Origin: Nansenia antarctica
Lineage: Eukaryota; Chordata; Actinopteri; Argentiniformes; Microstomatidae
DNA length: 64,000 bases
Assembly: GCA_963989245.1 (NCBI GenBank)
Contig: CAXDII010000596.1
Coordinates: 146,001 to 210,000, forward strand
Direction: 5' to 3'
The position numbers were made by a program, and so were the translations under genes. This document shows, one piece after another, positions 46,701 to 60,500 of the stretch. Position 1 is the first letter of the stretch. The number at the start of each line of letters is the position of its first letter. The notes under the pieces are model-generated. The model had not been told where the DNA came from and did no database searches. It saw only the letters and a list, made by a program, of their open reading frames with translations.

Positions 46701-49700
46701 TTTTGACTTGTTGTTGAATGCTCCTATAATGTAACTCTAAATGACAATCAGAGCCACTTGAATTGCGTGTGTGCAGCCTTTTGCTCAAAAGTGATCAACG
46801 TTTCGTTTTCGGAGTCTCTTTTGACAATCTCTTCGAGAGCTGTTTTCAGTCATTAACAGAGCTGTTCTGAAAGTGTCCAAGCGGCCTGTTCTTAGAGTGG
46901 ACTGTTTTTTGCATTCGTTCTCAAGTTATATCAAACTATCAAAGTGTTGTTTTCTGCCTTTCACGAGCACATTTTGACTTGTTGTTGAATAATCCTATAA
47001 TGTAACTCTAAATGACAATCAGAGCAACTTGAATTGCGTGTGTGCAGCCTTTTGCTCAAAAGTGATCAACGTTTCGTTTTCAGAGTCTCTTTTGACAATC
47101 TCTTCGAGAGCTGTTTTCAGTCATTAACAGAGCTGTTCTGAAAGTGTCCAAGCGGCCTGTTCTTAGAGTGGACTGTTTTTTGCATTCGTTCTCAAGTTAT
47201 ATCAAACTATCAAAGGGTTGTTTTCTGCCTTTCACGAGCACATTTTGACTTGTTGTTGAATAATCCTATAATGTGACTCTAAATGACAATCAGAGCAACT
47301 TGAATTGCGTGTGTGCAGCCTTTTGCTCAAAAGTGATCAACGTTTCGTTTTCGGAGTCTCTTTTGACAATCTCTTCGAGAGCTGTTTTCAGTCATTAACA
47401 GAGCTGTTCTGAAAGTGTCCAAGCGGCCTGTTCTTAGAGTGGACTGTTTTTTGCATTCGTTCTCAAGTTATATCAAACTATCAAAGTGTTGTTTTCTGCC
47501 TTTCACAAGCACATTTTGACTTGTTGTTGAATAATCCTATAATGTAACTCTAAATGACAATCAGAGCAACTTGAATTGCGTGTGTGCAGCCTTTTGCTCA
47601 AAAGTGATCAACGTTTCGTTTTCAGAGTATCTTTTGACAATCTCTTCGAGAACTGTTTTCAGTCATTAACAGAGCTGTTCTGAAAGTGTCCAAGCGGCCT
47701 GTTCTGAGAGTGGACTGTTTTTTGCATTCGTTCTCAAGTTCTATCAGTGTTGTTTTCTGCTTTTCTGGAGCACATTTTGACTTGTTGCTGAATGCTCCTA
47801 TAATGTAACTCTAAATGACAATCAGAGCAACTTGAATTGCGTGTGTGCAGCCTTTTGCTCAAAAGTGATCAACGTTTCGTTTTCGGAGTCTCTTTTGACA
47901 ATCTCTTCGAGAGCTGTTTTCAGTCATTAACAGAGCTGTTCTGAAAGTGTCCAAGCGGCCTGTTCTGAGAGTGGACTGTTTTTTGCATTCGTTCTCAAGT
48001 TATATCAAACTATCAAAGTGTTGTTTTCTGCCTTTCACGAGCACATTTTGACTTGTTGTTGAATAATCCTATAATGTAACTCTAAATGACAATCAGAGCA
48101 ACTTGAATTGCGTGTGTGCAGCTTTTTGCTCAAAAGTGATCAACGTTTCGTTTTCGGAGTCTCTTTTGACAATCTCTTCGAGAGCTGTTTTCAGTCATTA
48201 ACAGAGCTGTTCTGAAAGTGTCCAAGCGGCCTGTTCTTAGAGTGGACTGTTTTTTGCATTCGTTCTCAAGTTATATCAAACTATCAAAGTGTTGTTTTCT
48301 GCCTTTCACGAGCACATTTTGACTTGTTGTTGAATAATCCTATAATGTAACTCTAAATGACAATCAGAGCAACTTGAATTGCGTGTGTGCAGCTTTTTGC
48401 TCAAAAGTGATCAACGTTTCGTTTTCGGAGTCTCTTTTGACAATCTCTTCGAGAGCTGTTTTCAGTCATTAACAGAGCTGTTCTGAAAGTGTCCAAGCGG
48501 CCTGTTCTTAGAGTGGACTGTTTTTTGCATTCGTTCTCAAGTTATATCAAACTATCAAAGTGTTGTTTTCTGCCTTTCACGAGCACATTTTGACTTGTTG
48601 TTGAATAATCCCATAATGTAACTCTAAATGACAATCAGAGCAACTTGAATTGCGTGTGTGCAGCCTTTTGCTCAAAAGTGATCAACGTTTCGTTTTCAGA
48701 GTCTCTTTTGACAATCTCTTCGAGAGCTGTTTTCAGTCATTAACAGAGCTGTTCTGAAAGTGTCCAAGCGGCCTGTTCTTAGAGTGGACTGTTTTTTGCA
48801 TTCGTTCTCAAGTTATATCAAACTATCAAAGTGTTGTTTCTGCCTTTCACGAGCACATTTTGACTTGTTGTTGAATAATCCTATAATGTAACTCTAAATG
48901 ACAATCAGAGCAACTTGAATTGCGTGTGTGCAGCCTTTTGCTCAAAAGTGATCAACGTTTCGTTTTCGGAGTCTCTTTTGACAATCTCTTCGAGAGCTGT
49001 TTTCAGTCATTAACAGAGCTGTTCTGAAAGTGTCCAAGCGGCCTGTTCTTAGAGTGGACTGTTTTTTGCATTCGTTCTCAAGTTATATCAAACTATCAAA
49101 GTGTTGTTTTCTGCCTTTCACGAGCACATTTTGACTTGTTGTTGAATAATCCTATAATGTAACTCTAAATGACAACCAGAGCACCTTGAATTGCGTGTGT
49201 GCAGCCTTTTGCTCAAAAGTGATCAACGTTTCGTTTTCGGAGTCTCTTTTGACAATCTCTTCGAGAGCTGTTTTCAGTCATTAACAGAGCTGTTCTGAAA
49301 GTGTCCAAGCGGCCTGTTCTGAGAGTGGACTGTTTTTTGCATTCGTTCTCAAGTTATATCAAACTATCAAAGTGTTGTTTTCTGCCTTTCACGAGCACAT
49401 TTTGACTTGTTGTTGAATAATCCTATAATGTAACTCTAAATGACAATCAGAGCAACTTGAATTGCGTGTGTGCAGCCTTTTGCTCAAAAGTGATCAACGT
49501 TTCGTTTTCGGAGTCTCTTTTGACAATCTCTTCGAGAGCTGTTTTCAGTCATTAACAGAGCTGTTCTGAAAGTGTCCAAGCGGCCTGTTCTTAGAGTGGA
49601 CTGGTTTTTGCATTCGTTCTCAAGTTATATCAAACTATCAAAGTGTTGTTTTCTGCCTTTCACGAGCACATTTTGACTTGTTGTTGAATAATCCTATAAT

Positions 49701-51592
49701 GTAACTCTAAATGACAATCAGAGCAACTTGAATTGCGTGTGTGCAGCCTTTTGCTCAAAAGTGATCAACGTTTCGTTTTCGGAGTCTCTTTTGACAATCT
49801 CTTCGAGAGCTGTTTTCAGTCATTAACAGAGCTGTTCTGAAAGTGTCCAAGCGGCCTGTTCTGAGAGTGGACTGTTTTTTGCATTCGTTCTCAAGTTATA
49901 TCAAACTATCAAAGTGTTGTTTTCTGCCTTTCACGAGCACATTTTGACTTGTTGCTGAATGCTCCTATAATGTAACTCTAAATGACAATCAGAGCAACTT
50001 GAATTGCGTGTGTGCAGCCTTTTGCTCAAAAGTGATCAACGTTTCGTTTTCGGAGTCTCTTTTGACAATCTCTTCGAGAGCTGTTTTCAGTCATTAACAG
50101 AGCTGTTCTAAAAGTGTCCAAGCGGCCTGTTCTTAGAGTGGACTGTTTTTTGCATTCGTTCTCAAGTTATATCAAACTATCAAAGTGTTGTTTTCTGCCT
50201 TTCACGAGCACATTTTGACTTGTTGTTGAATAATCCTATAATGTAACTCTAAATGACAATCAGAGCAACTTGAATTGCGTGTGTGCAGCCTTTTGCTCAA
50301 AAGTGATCAACGTTTCGTTTTCAGAGTCTCTTTTGACAATCTCTTCGAGAGCTGTTTTCAGTCATTAACAGAGCTGTTCTGAAAGTCTCCAAGCGGCCTG
50401 TTCTTAGAGTGGACTGTTTTTTGCATTCGTTCTCAAGTTATATCAAACTATCAAAGTGTTGTTTTCTGCCTTTCACGAGCACATTTTGACTTGTTGTTGA
50501 ATAATCCTATAATGTAACTCTAAATGACAATCAGAGCAACTTGAATTGCGTGTGTGCAGCCTTTTGCTCAAAAGTGATCAACGTTTCGTTTTCAGAGTAT
50601 CTTTTGACAATCTCTTCGAGAGCTGTTTTCAGTCATTAACAGAGCTGTTCTGAAAGTGTCCAAGCGGCCTGTTCTGAGAGTGGACTGTTTTTTGCATTCG
50701 TTCTCAAGTTCTATCAGTGTTGTTTTCTGCTTTTCTGGAGCACATTTTGACTTGTTGCTGAATGCTCCTATAATGTAACTCTAAATGACAATCAGAGCAA
50801 CTTGAATTGCGTGTGTGCAGCCTTTTGCTCAAAAGTGATCAACGTTTCGTTTTCGGAGTCTCTTTTGACAATCTCTTCGAGAGCTGTTTTCAGTCATTAA
50901 CAGAGCTGTTCTGAAAGTGTCCAAGCGGCCTGTTCTGAGAGTGGACTGTTTTTTGCATTCGTTCTCAAGTTATATCAAACTATCAAACTGTTGTTTTCTG
51001 CCTTTCTGGAGCACATTTTGACTTGTTGTTGAATGCTCCTATAATGTAACTCTAAATGACAATCAGAGCAACTTGAATTGCGTGTGTGCAGCCTTTTGCT
51101 CAAAAGTGATCAACGTTTCGTTTTCAGAGTCTCTTTTGACAATCTCTTCGAGAGCTGTTTTCAGTCATTAACAGAGCTGTTCTGAAAGTGTCCAAGCGGC
51201 CTGTTCTGAGAGTGGACTGTTTTTTGCATTCGTTCTCAAGTTCTATCAGTGTTGTTTTCTGCTTTTCTGGAGCACATTTTGACTTGTTGCTGAATGCTCC
51301 TATAATGTAACTCTAAATGACAATCAGAGCAACTTGAATTGCGTGTGTGCAGCCTTTTGCTCAAAAGTGATCAACGTTTCGTTTTCGGAGTCTCTTTTGA
51401 CAATCTCTTCGAGAGCTGTTTTCAGTCATTAACAGAGCTGTTCTGAAAGTGTCCAAGCGGCCTGTTCTGAGAGTGGACAGTTTTTTGCATTCGTTCTCAA
51501 GTTATATCAAACTATCAAAAAGTTGTTTTCTGCCTTTCTGGAGCACATTTTGACTTGTTGTTGAATGTTCCTATAATGTAACTCTAAATGAC
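43776..51592. repeat. Higher-order repeat block E (2970-bp 11-mers)
   Basis: Monomers with AGTATCTTTT and the 10-bp loss start at 44589, 47559 and 50529, each 2970 bp apart (11 monomers, minus 10 and minus 1 for one 261- and one 270-bp member). The CAACCAGAGCACC monomers at 46204 and 49174 keep the same spacing. Complete units are 44589-47558 and 47559-50528. The cassette TTCTAAAAG, AAAGGGTTG, consensus, AGTATCTTTT precedes the first unit; in the third, one monomer is missing. Private changes such as GGCCTATTCTG (46475 monomer), GAGCCACTTG (46746) and CCCATAATG (45392 and 48362 monomers) distinguish or link copies. The block closes with three monomers including CAAACTGTTG and CAAAAAGTTG forms. 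Confidence 0.88.
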
Positions 51593-54500
51593 AATCAGAG
51601 TATGTTGAATTACGTGTGTGCAGCATTTTGCTCAAAAGTTATCAATGTTTCGTTTTCAGAGACTCTTTTGACAATCTCTTAAAGAGCTGATTTCAGTCAT
51701 TAACAGAGCTGTTCTGATAGTGTCCAAGCAGCCAGTTCTGAGAGTGGACTATTTTTTGCATTCGTTCTTAAGTTATATCAAAGTGTTGTTTTCTGCCTTT
51801 CTGGAGCACATTTTGACTTGTTGCTGAATACTCCTATAATGTAACTCTAAATGACAATCAGAGCAACTTGAATTGCGTGTGTGCAGCCTTTTGCTCAAAA
51901 GTGATCAACGTTTCGTTTTCGGAGTCTCTTTTGACAATCTCTTCGAGAGCTGTTTTCAGTCATTAACAGAGCTGTTCTGAAAGTGTCCAAGCGGCCTGTT
52001 CTTAGAGTGGACTGTTTTTTGCATTCGTTCTCAAGTTCTATCAGTGTTGTTTTCTGCTTTTCTGGAGCACATTTTGACTTGTTGCTGAATGCTCCTATAA
52101 TGTAACTCTAAATGACAATCAGAGTATGTTGAATTACGTGTGTGCAGCCTTTTGCTCAAAAGTTATCAATGTTTCGTTTTCAGAGTCTCTTTTGACAATC
52201 TCTTCGAGAGCTGTTTTCAGTCATTAACAGAGCCGTTCTGAAAGTGTCCAAGCGGCCTGTTCTGAGAGTGGACTGTTTTTTGCATTCGTTCTCAAGTTAT
52301 ATCAAAGTGTTGTTTTCTGCCTTTCTCGAGCACATTTTGACTTGTTGTTGAATGCTCCTATAATGTAACTCTAAATGACAATCAGAGCAACTTGAATTGC
52401 GTGTGTGCAGCCTTTTGCTCAAAAGTGATCAACGTTTCGTTTTCGGAGTCTCTTTTGACAATCTCTTCGAGAGCTGTTTTCAGTCATTAACAGAGCTGTT
52501 CTGAAAGTGTCCAAGCGGCCTGTTCTTTGAGTGGACTGGTTTTTGCATTCGTTCTCAAGTTATATCAAACTATCAAAGTGTTGTTTTCTGCCTTTCACGA
52601 GCACATTTTGACTTGTTGTTGAATAATCCTATAATGTAACTCTAAATGACAATCAGAGCAACTTGAATTGCGTGTGTGCAGCCTTTTGCTCAAAAGTGAT
52701 CAACGTTTCGTTTTCGGAGTCTCTTTTGACAATCTCTTCGAGAGCTGTTTTCAGTCATTAACAGAGCTGTTCTGAAAGTGTCCAAGCGGCCTGTTCTTAG
52801 AGTGGACTGTTTTTTGCATTCGTTCTCAAGTTCTATCAGTGTTGTTTTCTGCCTTTCATGAGCACATTTTGACTTGTTGTTGAATAATCCTATAATGTAA
52901 CTCTAAATGACAATCAGAGAAACTTGAATTGCGTGTGTGCAGCCTTTTGCTCAAAAGTGATCAACGTTTCGTTTTCGGAGTCTCTTTTGACAATCTCTTC
53001 GAGAGCTGTTTTCAGTCATTAACAGAGCTGTTCTGAAAGTGTCCAAGCGGCCTGTTCTGAGAGTGGACTATTTTTTGCATTCGTTCTCAAGTTCTATCAG
53101 TGTTGTTTTCTGCTTTTCTGGAGCACATTTTGACTTGTTGCTGAATGCTCCTATAATGTAACTCTAAATGACAATCAGAGCAACTTGAATTGCGTGTGTG
53201 CAGCCTTTTGCTCAAAAGTGATCAACGTTTCGTTTTCGGAGTCTCTTTTGACAATCTCTTCGAGAGCTGTTTTCAGTCATTAACAGAGCTGTTCTGAAAG
53301 TGTCCAAGCGGCCTGTTCTGAGAGTGGACTGTTTTTTGCATTCGTTCTCAAGTTATATCAAACTATCAAACTGTTGTTTTCTGCCTTTCTGGAGCACATT
53401 TTGACTTGTTGTTGAATGCTCCTATAATGTAACTCTAAATGACAATCAGAGTATGTTGAATTACGTGTGTGCAGCCTTTTGCTCAAAAGTTATCAATGTT
53501 TCGTTTTCAGAGTCTCTTTTGACAATCTCTTAAAGAGCTGATTTCAGTCATTAACAGAGCTGTTCTGAAAGTGTCCAAGCAGCCTGTTCTGAGAGTGGAC
53601 TATTTTTTGCATTCGTTCTCAAGTTATATCAAAGTGTTGTTTTCTGCCTTTCTGGAGCACATTTTGACTAGTTGCTGAATGCTCCTATAATGTAACTCTA
53701 AATGACAATCAGAGCAACTTGAATTGCGTGTGTGCAGCCTTTTGCTCAAAAGTGATCAACGTTTCGTTTTCAGAGTCTCTTTTGACAATCTCTTCGAGAG
53801 CTGTTTTCAGTCATTAACAGAGCTGTTCTGAAAGTGTCCAAGCGGCCTGTTCTGAGAGTGGACTGTTTTTTGCATTCGTTCTCAAGTTCTATCAGTGTTG
53901 TTTTCTGCTTTTCTGGAGCACATTTTGACTTGTTGCTGAATGCTCCTATAATGTAACTCTAAATGACAATCAGAGCAACTTGAATTGCGTGTGTGCAGCC
54001 TTTTGCTCAAAAGTGATCAACGTTTCGTTTTCGGAGTCTCTTTTGACAATCTCTTAAAGAGCTGATTTCAGTCATTAACAGAGCTGTTCTGAAAGTGTCC
54101 AAGCAGCCTGTTCTGACAGTGGACTGTTTTTTGCATTCTTTCTCAAGTTATATCAAAGTGTTGTTTTCTGCCATTCTCGAGCACATTTTGACTTGTTGTT
54201 GAATGCTCCTATAATGTAACTCTAAATGACAATCAGAGTATGTTGAATTACGTGTGTGCAGCCTTTTGCTCAAAAGTTATCAATGTTTCGTTTTCAGAGT
54301 CTCTTTTGACAATCTCTTAAAGAGCTGATTTCAGTCATTAACAGAGCTGTTCTGATAGTGTCCAAGCAGCCAGTTCTGAGAGTGGACTATTTTTTGCATT
54401 CGTTCTTAAGTTATATCAAAGTGTTGTTTTCTGCCTTTCTGGAGCACATTTTGACTTGTTGCTGAATACTCCTATAATGTAACTCTAAATGACAATCAGA

Positions 54501-57500
54501 GCAACTTGAATTGCGTGTGTGCAGCCTTTTGCTCAAAAGTGATCAACGTTTCGTTTTCGGAGTCTCTTTTGACAATCTCTTCGAGAGCTGTTTTCAGTCA
54601 TTAACAGAGCTGTTCTGAAAGTGTCCAAGCGGCCTGTTCTTAGAGTGGACTGTTTTTTGCATTCGTTCTCAAGTTCTATCAGTGTTGTTTTCTGCTTTTC
54701 TGGAGCACATTTTGACTTGTTGCTGAATGCTCCTATAATGTAACTCTAAATGACAATCAGAGTATGTTGAATTACGTGTGTGCAGCCTTTTGCTCAAAAG
54801 TTATCAACGTTTCGTTTTCAGAGTCTCTTTTGACAATCTCTTCGAGAGCTGATTTCAGTCATTAACAGAGCTGTTCTGATAGTGTCCAAGCAGCTTGTTC
54901 TGAGAGTGGACTATTTTTTGCATTTGTTCTCAAGTTATATCAAAGTGTTGTTTTCTGCCTTTCTGGAGCACATTTTGACTTGTTGCTGAATGCTCCTATA
55001 ATGTAACTCTAAATGACAATCAGAGCAACTTGAATTGCGTGTGTGCAGCCTTTTGCTCAAAAGTGATCAACGTTTCGTTTTCGGAGTCTCTTTTGACAAT
55101 CTCTTCGAGAGCTGTTTTCAGTCATTAACAGAGCTGTTCTGAAAGTGTCCAAGCGGCCTGTTCTTTGAGTGGACTGGTTTTTGCATTCGTTCTCAAGTTC
55201 TATCAGTGTTGTTTTCTGCTTTTCTGGAGCACATTTTGACTTGTTGCTGAATGCTCCTATAATGTAACTCTAAATGACAATCAGAGCAACTTGAATTGCG
55301 TGTGTGCAGCCTTTTGCTCAAAAGTGATCAACGTTTCGTTTTCGGAGTCTCTTTTGACAATCTCTTCGAGAGCTGTTTTCAGTCATTAACAGAGCTGTTC
55401 TGAAAGTGTCCAAGCGGCCTGTTCTGAGAGTGGACTGTTTTTTGCATTCGTTCTCAAGTTATATCAAACTATCAAACTGTTGTTTTCTGCCTTTCTGGAG
55501 CACATTTTGACTTGTTGTTGAATGCTCCTATAATGTAACTCTAAATGACAATCAGAGTATGTTGAATTACGTGTGTGCAGCCTTTTGCTCAAAAGTTATC
55601 AATGTTTCGTTTTCAGAGTCTCTTTTGACAATCTCTTAAAGAGCTGTTTTCAGTCATTAACAGAGCTGTTCTGAAAGTGTCCAAGCGGCCTGTTCTGAGA
55701 GTGGACAGTTTTTTGCATTCGTTCTCAAGTTATATCAAACTATCAAAAAGTTGTTTTCTGCCTTTCTGGAGCACATTTTGACTTGTTGTTGAATGTTCCT
55801 ATAATGTAACTCTAAATGACAATCAGAGTATGTTGAATTACGTGTGTGCAGCATTTTGCTCAAAAGTTATCAATGTTTCGTTTTCAGAGACTCTTTTGAC
55901 AATCTCTTAAAGAGCTGATTTCAGTCATTAACAGAGCTGTTCTGATAGTGTCCAAGCAGCCAGTTCTGAGAGTGGACTATTTTTTGCATTCGTTCTTAAG
56001 TTATATCAAAGTGTTGTTTTCTGCCTTTCTGGAGCACATTTTGACTTGTTGCTGAATACTCCTATAATGTAACTCTAAATGACAATCAGAGCAACTTGAA
56101 TTGCGTGTGTGCAGCCTTTTGCTCAAAAGTGATCAACGTTTCGTTTTCGGAGTCTCTTTTGACAATCTCTTCGAGAGCTGTTTTCAGTCATTAACAGAGC
56201 TGTTCTGAAAGTGTCCAAGCGGCCTGTTCTTAGAGTGGACTGTTTTTTGCATTCGTTCTCAAGTTCTATCAGTGTTGTTTTCTGCTTTTCTGGAGCACAT
56301 TTTGACTTGTTGCTGAATGCTCCTATAATGTAACTCTAAATGACAATCAGAGTATGTTGAATTACGTGTGTGCAGCCTTTTGCTCAAAAGTTATCAATGT
56401 TTCGTTTTCAGAGTCTCTTTTGACAATCTCTTAAAGAGCTGATTTCAGTCATTAACAGAGCTGTTCTGAAAGTGTCCAAGCAGCCTGTTCTGACAGTGGA
56501 CTGTTTTTTGCATTCTTTCTCAAGTTATATCAAAGTGTTGTTTTCTGCCATTCTCGAGCACATTTTGACTTGTTGTTGAATGCTCCTATAATGTAACTCT
56601 AAATGACAATCAGAGCAACTTGAATTGCGTGTGTGCAGCCTTTTGCTCAAAAGTGATCAACGTTTCGTTTTCAGAGTCTCTTTTGACAATCTCTTCGAGA
56701 GCTGATTTCAGTCATTAACAGAGCTGTTCTGATAGTGTCCAAGCAGCTTGTTCTGAGAGTGGACTATTTTTTGCATTCGTTCTCAAGTTATATCAAAGTG
56801 TTGTTTTCTGCCTTTCTGGAGCACATTTTGACTTGTTGCTGAATGCTCCTATAATGTAACTCTAAATGACAATCAGAGCAACTTGAATTGCGTGTGTGCA
56901 GCCTTTTGCTCAAAAGTGATCAACGTTTCGTTTTCGGAGTCTCTTTTGACAATCTCTTCGAGAGCTGTTTTCAGTCATTAACAGAGCTGTTCTGAAAGTG
57001 TCCAAGCGGCCTGTTCTTTGAGTGGACTGGTTTTTGCATTCGTTCTCAAGTTATATCAAACTATCAAAGTGTTGTTTTCTGCCTTTCACGAGCACATTTT
57101 GACTTGTTGTTGAATAATCCTATAATGTAACTCTAAATGACAATCAGAGCAACTTGAATTGCGTGTGTGCAGCCTTTTGCTCAAAAGTGATCAACGTTTA
57201 GTTTTCGGAGTCTCTTTTGACAATCTCTTCGAGAGCTGTTTTCAGTCATTAACAGAGCTGTTCTGAAAGTGTCCAAGCGGCCTGTTCTTAGAGTGGACTG
57301 TTTTTTGCATTCGTTCTCAAGTTCTATCAGTGTTGTTTTCTGCCTTTCATGAGCACATTTTGACTTGTTGTTGAATAATCCTATAATGTAACTCTAAATG
57401 ACAATCAGAGAAACTTGAATTGCGTGTGTGCAGCCTTTTGCTCAAAAGTGATCAACGTTTCGTTTTCGGAGTCTCTTTTGACAATCTCTTCGAGAGCTGT

Positions 57501-60500
57501 TTTCAGTCATTAACAGAGCTGTTCTGAAAGTGTCCAAGCGGCCTGTTCTGAGAGTGGACTGTTTTTTGCATTCGTTCTCAAGTTCTATCAGTGTTGTTTT
57601 CTGCTTTTCTGGAGCACATTTTGACTTGTTGCTGAATGCTCCTATAATGTAACTCTAAATGACAATCAGAGCAACTTGAATTGCGTGTGTGCAGCCTTTT
57701 GCTCAAAAGTGATCAACGTTTCGTTTTCGGAGTCTCTTTTGACAATCTCTTCGAGAGCTGTTTTCAGTCATTAACAGAGCTGTTCTGAAAGTGTCCAAGC
57801 GGCCTGTTCTGAGAGTGGACTGTTTTTTGCATTCGTTCTCAAGTTATATCAAACTATCAAACTGTTGTTTTCTGCCTTTCTGGAGCACATTTTGACTTGT
57901 TGTTGAATGCTCCTATAATGTAACTCTAAATGACAATCAGAGTATGTTGAATTACGTGTGTGCAGCCTTTTGCTCAAAAGTTATCAATGTTTCGTTTTCA
58001 GAGTCTCTTTTGACAATCTCTTAAAGAGCTGTTTTCAGTCATTAACAGAGCTGTTCTGAAAGTGTCCAAGCGGCCTGTTCTGAGAGTGGACAGTTTTTTG
58101 CATTCGTTCTCAAGTTATATCAAACTATCAAAAAGTTGTTTTCTGCCTTTCTGGAGCACATTTTGACTTGTTGTTGAATGTTCCTATAATGTAACTCTAA
58201 ATGACAATCAGAGTATGTTGAATTACGTGTGTGCAGCATTTTGCTCAAAAGTTATCAATGTTTCGTTTTCAGAGACTCTTTTGACAATCTCTTAAAGAGC
58301 TGATTTCAGTCATTAACAGAGCTGTTCTGATAGTGTCCAAGCAGCCAGTTCTGAGAGTGGACTATTTTTTGCATTCGTTCTTAAGTTATATCAAAGTGTT
58401 GTTTTCTGCCTTTCTGGAGCACATTTTGACTTGTTGCTGAATACTCCTATAATGTAACTCTAAATGACAATCAGAGCAACTTGAATTGCGTGTGTGCAGC
58501 CTTTTGCTCAAAAGTGATCAACGTTTCGTTTTCGGAGTCTCTTTTGACAATCTCTTCGAGAGCTGTTTTCAGTCATTAACAGAGCTGTTCTGAAAGTGTC
58601 CAAGCGGCCTGTTCTTAGAGTGGACTGTTTTTTGCATTCGTTCTCAAGTTCTATCAGTGTTGTTTTCTGCTTTTCTGGAGCACATTTTGACTTGTTGCTG
58701 AATGCTCCTATAATGTAACTCTAAATGACAATCAGAGTATGTTGAATTACGTGTGTGCAGCCTTTTGCTCAAAAGTTATCAATGTTTCGTTTTCAGAGTC
58801 TCTTTTGACAATCTCTTAAAGAGCTGATTTCAGTCATTAACAGAGCTGTTCTGAAAGTGTCCAAGCAGCCTGTTCTGACAGTGGACTGTTTTTTGCATTC
58901 TTTCTCAAGTTATATCAAAGTGTTGTTTTCTGCCATTCTCGAGCACATTTTGACTTGTTGTTGAATGCTCCTATAATGTAACTCTAAATGACAATCAGAG
59001 CAACTTGAATTGCGTGTGTGCAGCCTTTTGCTCAAAAGTGATCAACGTTTCGTTTTCAGAGTCTCTTTTGACAATCTCTTCGAGAGCTGATTTCAGTCAT
59101 TAACAGAGCTGTTCTGATAGTGTCCAAGCAGCTTGTTCTGAGAGTGGACTATTTTTTGCATTCGTTCTCAAGTTATATCAAAGTGTTGTTTTCTGCCTTT
59201 CTGGAGCACATTTTGACTTGTTGCTGAATGCTCCTATAATGTAACTCTAAATGACAATCAGAGCAACTTGAATTGCGTGTGTGCAGCCTTTTGCTCAAAA
59301 GTGATCAACGTTTCGTTTTCGGAGTCTCTTTTGACAATCTCTTCGAGAGCTGTTTTCAGTCATTAACAGAGCTGTTCTGAAAGTGTCCAAGCGGCCTGTT
59401 CTTTGAGTGGACTGGTTTTTGCATTCGTTCTCAAGTTATATCAAACTATCAAAGTGTTGTTTTCTGCCTTTCACGAGCACATTTTGACTTGTTGTTGAAT
59501 AATCCTATAATGTAACTCTAAATGACAATCAGAGCAACTTGAATTGCGTGTGTGCAGCCTTTTGCTCAAAAGTGATCAACGTTTAGTTTTCGGAGTCTCT
59601 TTTGACAATCTCTTCGAGAGCTGTTTTCAGTCATTAACAGAGCTGTTCTGAAAGTGTCCAAGCGGCCTGTTCTTAGAGTGGACTGTTTTTTGCATTCGTT
59701 CTCAAGTTCTATCAGTGTTGTTTTCTGCCTTTCATGAGCACATTTTGACTTGTTGTTGAATAATCCTATAATGTAACTCTAAATGACAATCAGAGAAACT
59801 TGAATTGCGTGTGTGCAGCCTTTTGCTCAAAAGTGATCAACGTTTCGTTTTCGGAGTCTCTTTTGACAATCTCTTCGAGAGCTGTTTTCAGTCATTAACA
59901 GAGCTGTTCTGAAAGTGTCCAAGCGGCCTGTTCTGAGAGTGGACTGTTTTTTGCATTCGTTCTCAAGTTCTATCAGTGTTGTTTTCTGCTTTTCTGGAGC
60001 ACATTTTGACTTGTTGCTGAATGCTCCTATAATGTAACTCTAAATGACAATCAGAGCAACTTGAATTGCGTGTGTGCAGCCTTTTGCTCAAAAGTGATCA
60101 ACGTTTCGTTTTCGGAGTCTCTTTTGACAATCTCTTCGAGAGCTGTTTTCAGTCATTAACAGAGCTGTTCTGAAAGTGTCCAAGCGGCCTGTTCTGAGAG
60201 TGGACTGTTTTTTGCATTCGTTCTCAAGTTATATCAAACTATCAAACTGTTGTTTTCTGCCTTTCTGGAGCACATTTTGACTTGTTGTTGAATGCTCCTA
60301 TAATGTAACTCTAAATGACAATCAGAGTATGTTGAATTACGTGTGTGCAGCCTTTTGCTCAAAAGTTATCAATGTTTCGTTTTCAGAGTCTCTTTTGACA
60401 ATCTCTTAAAGAGCTGATTTCAGTCATTAACAGAGCTGTTCTGAAAGTGTCCAAGCAGCCTGTTCTGAGAGTGGACTATTTTTTGCATTCGTTCTCAAGT

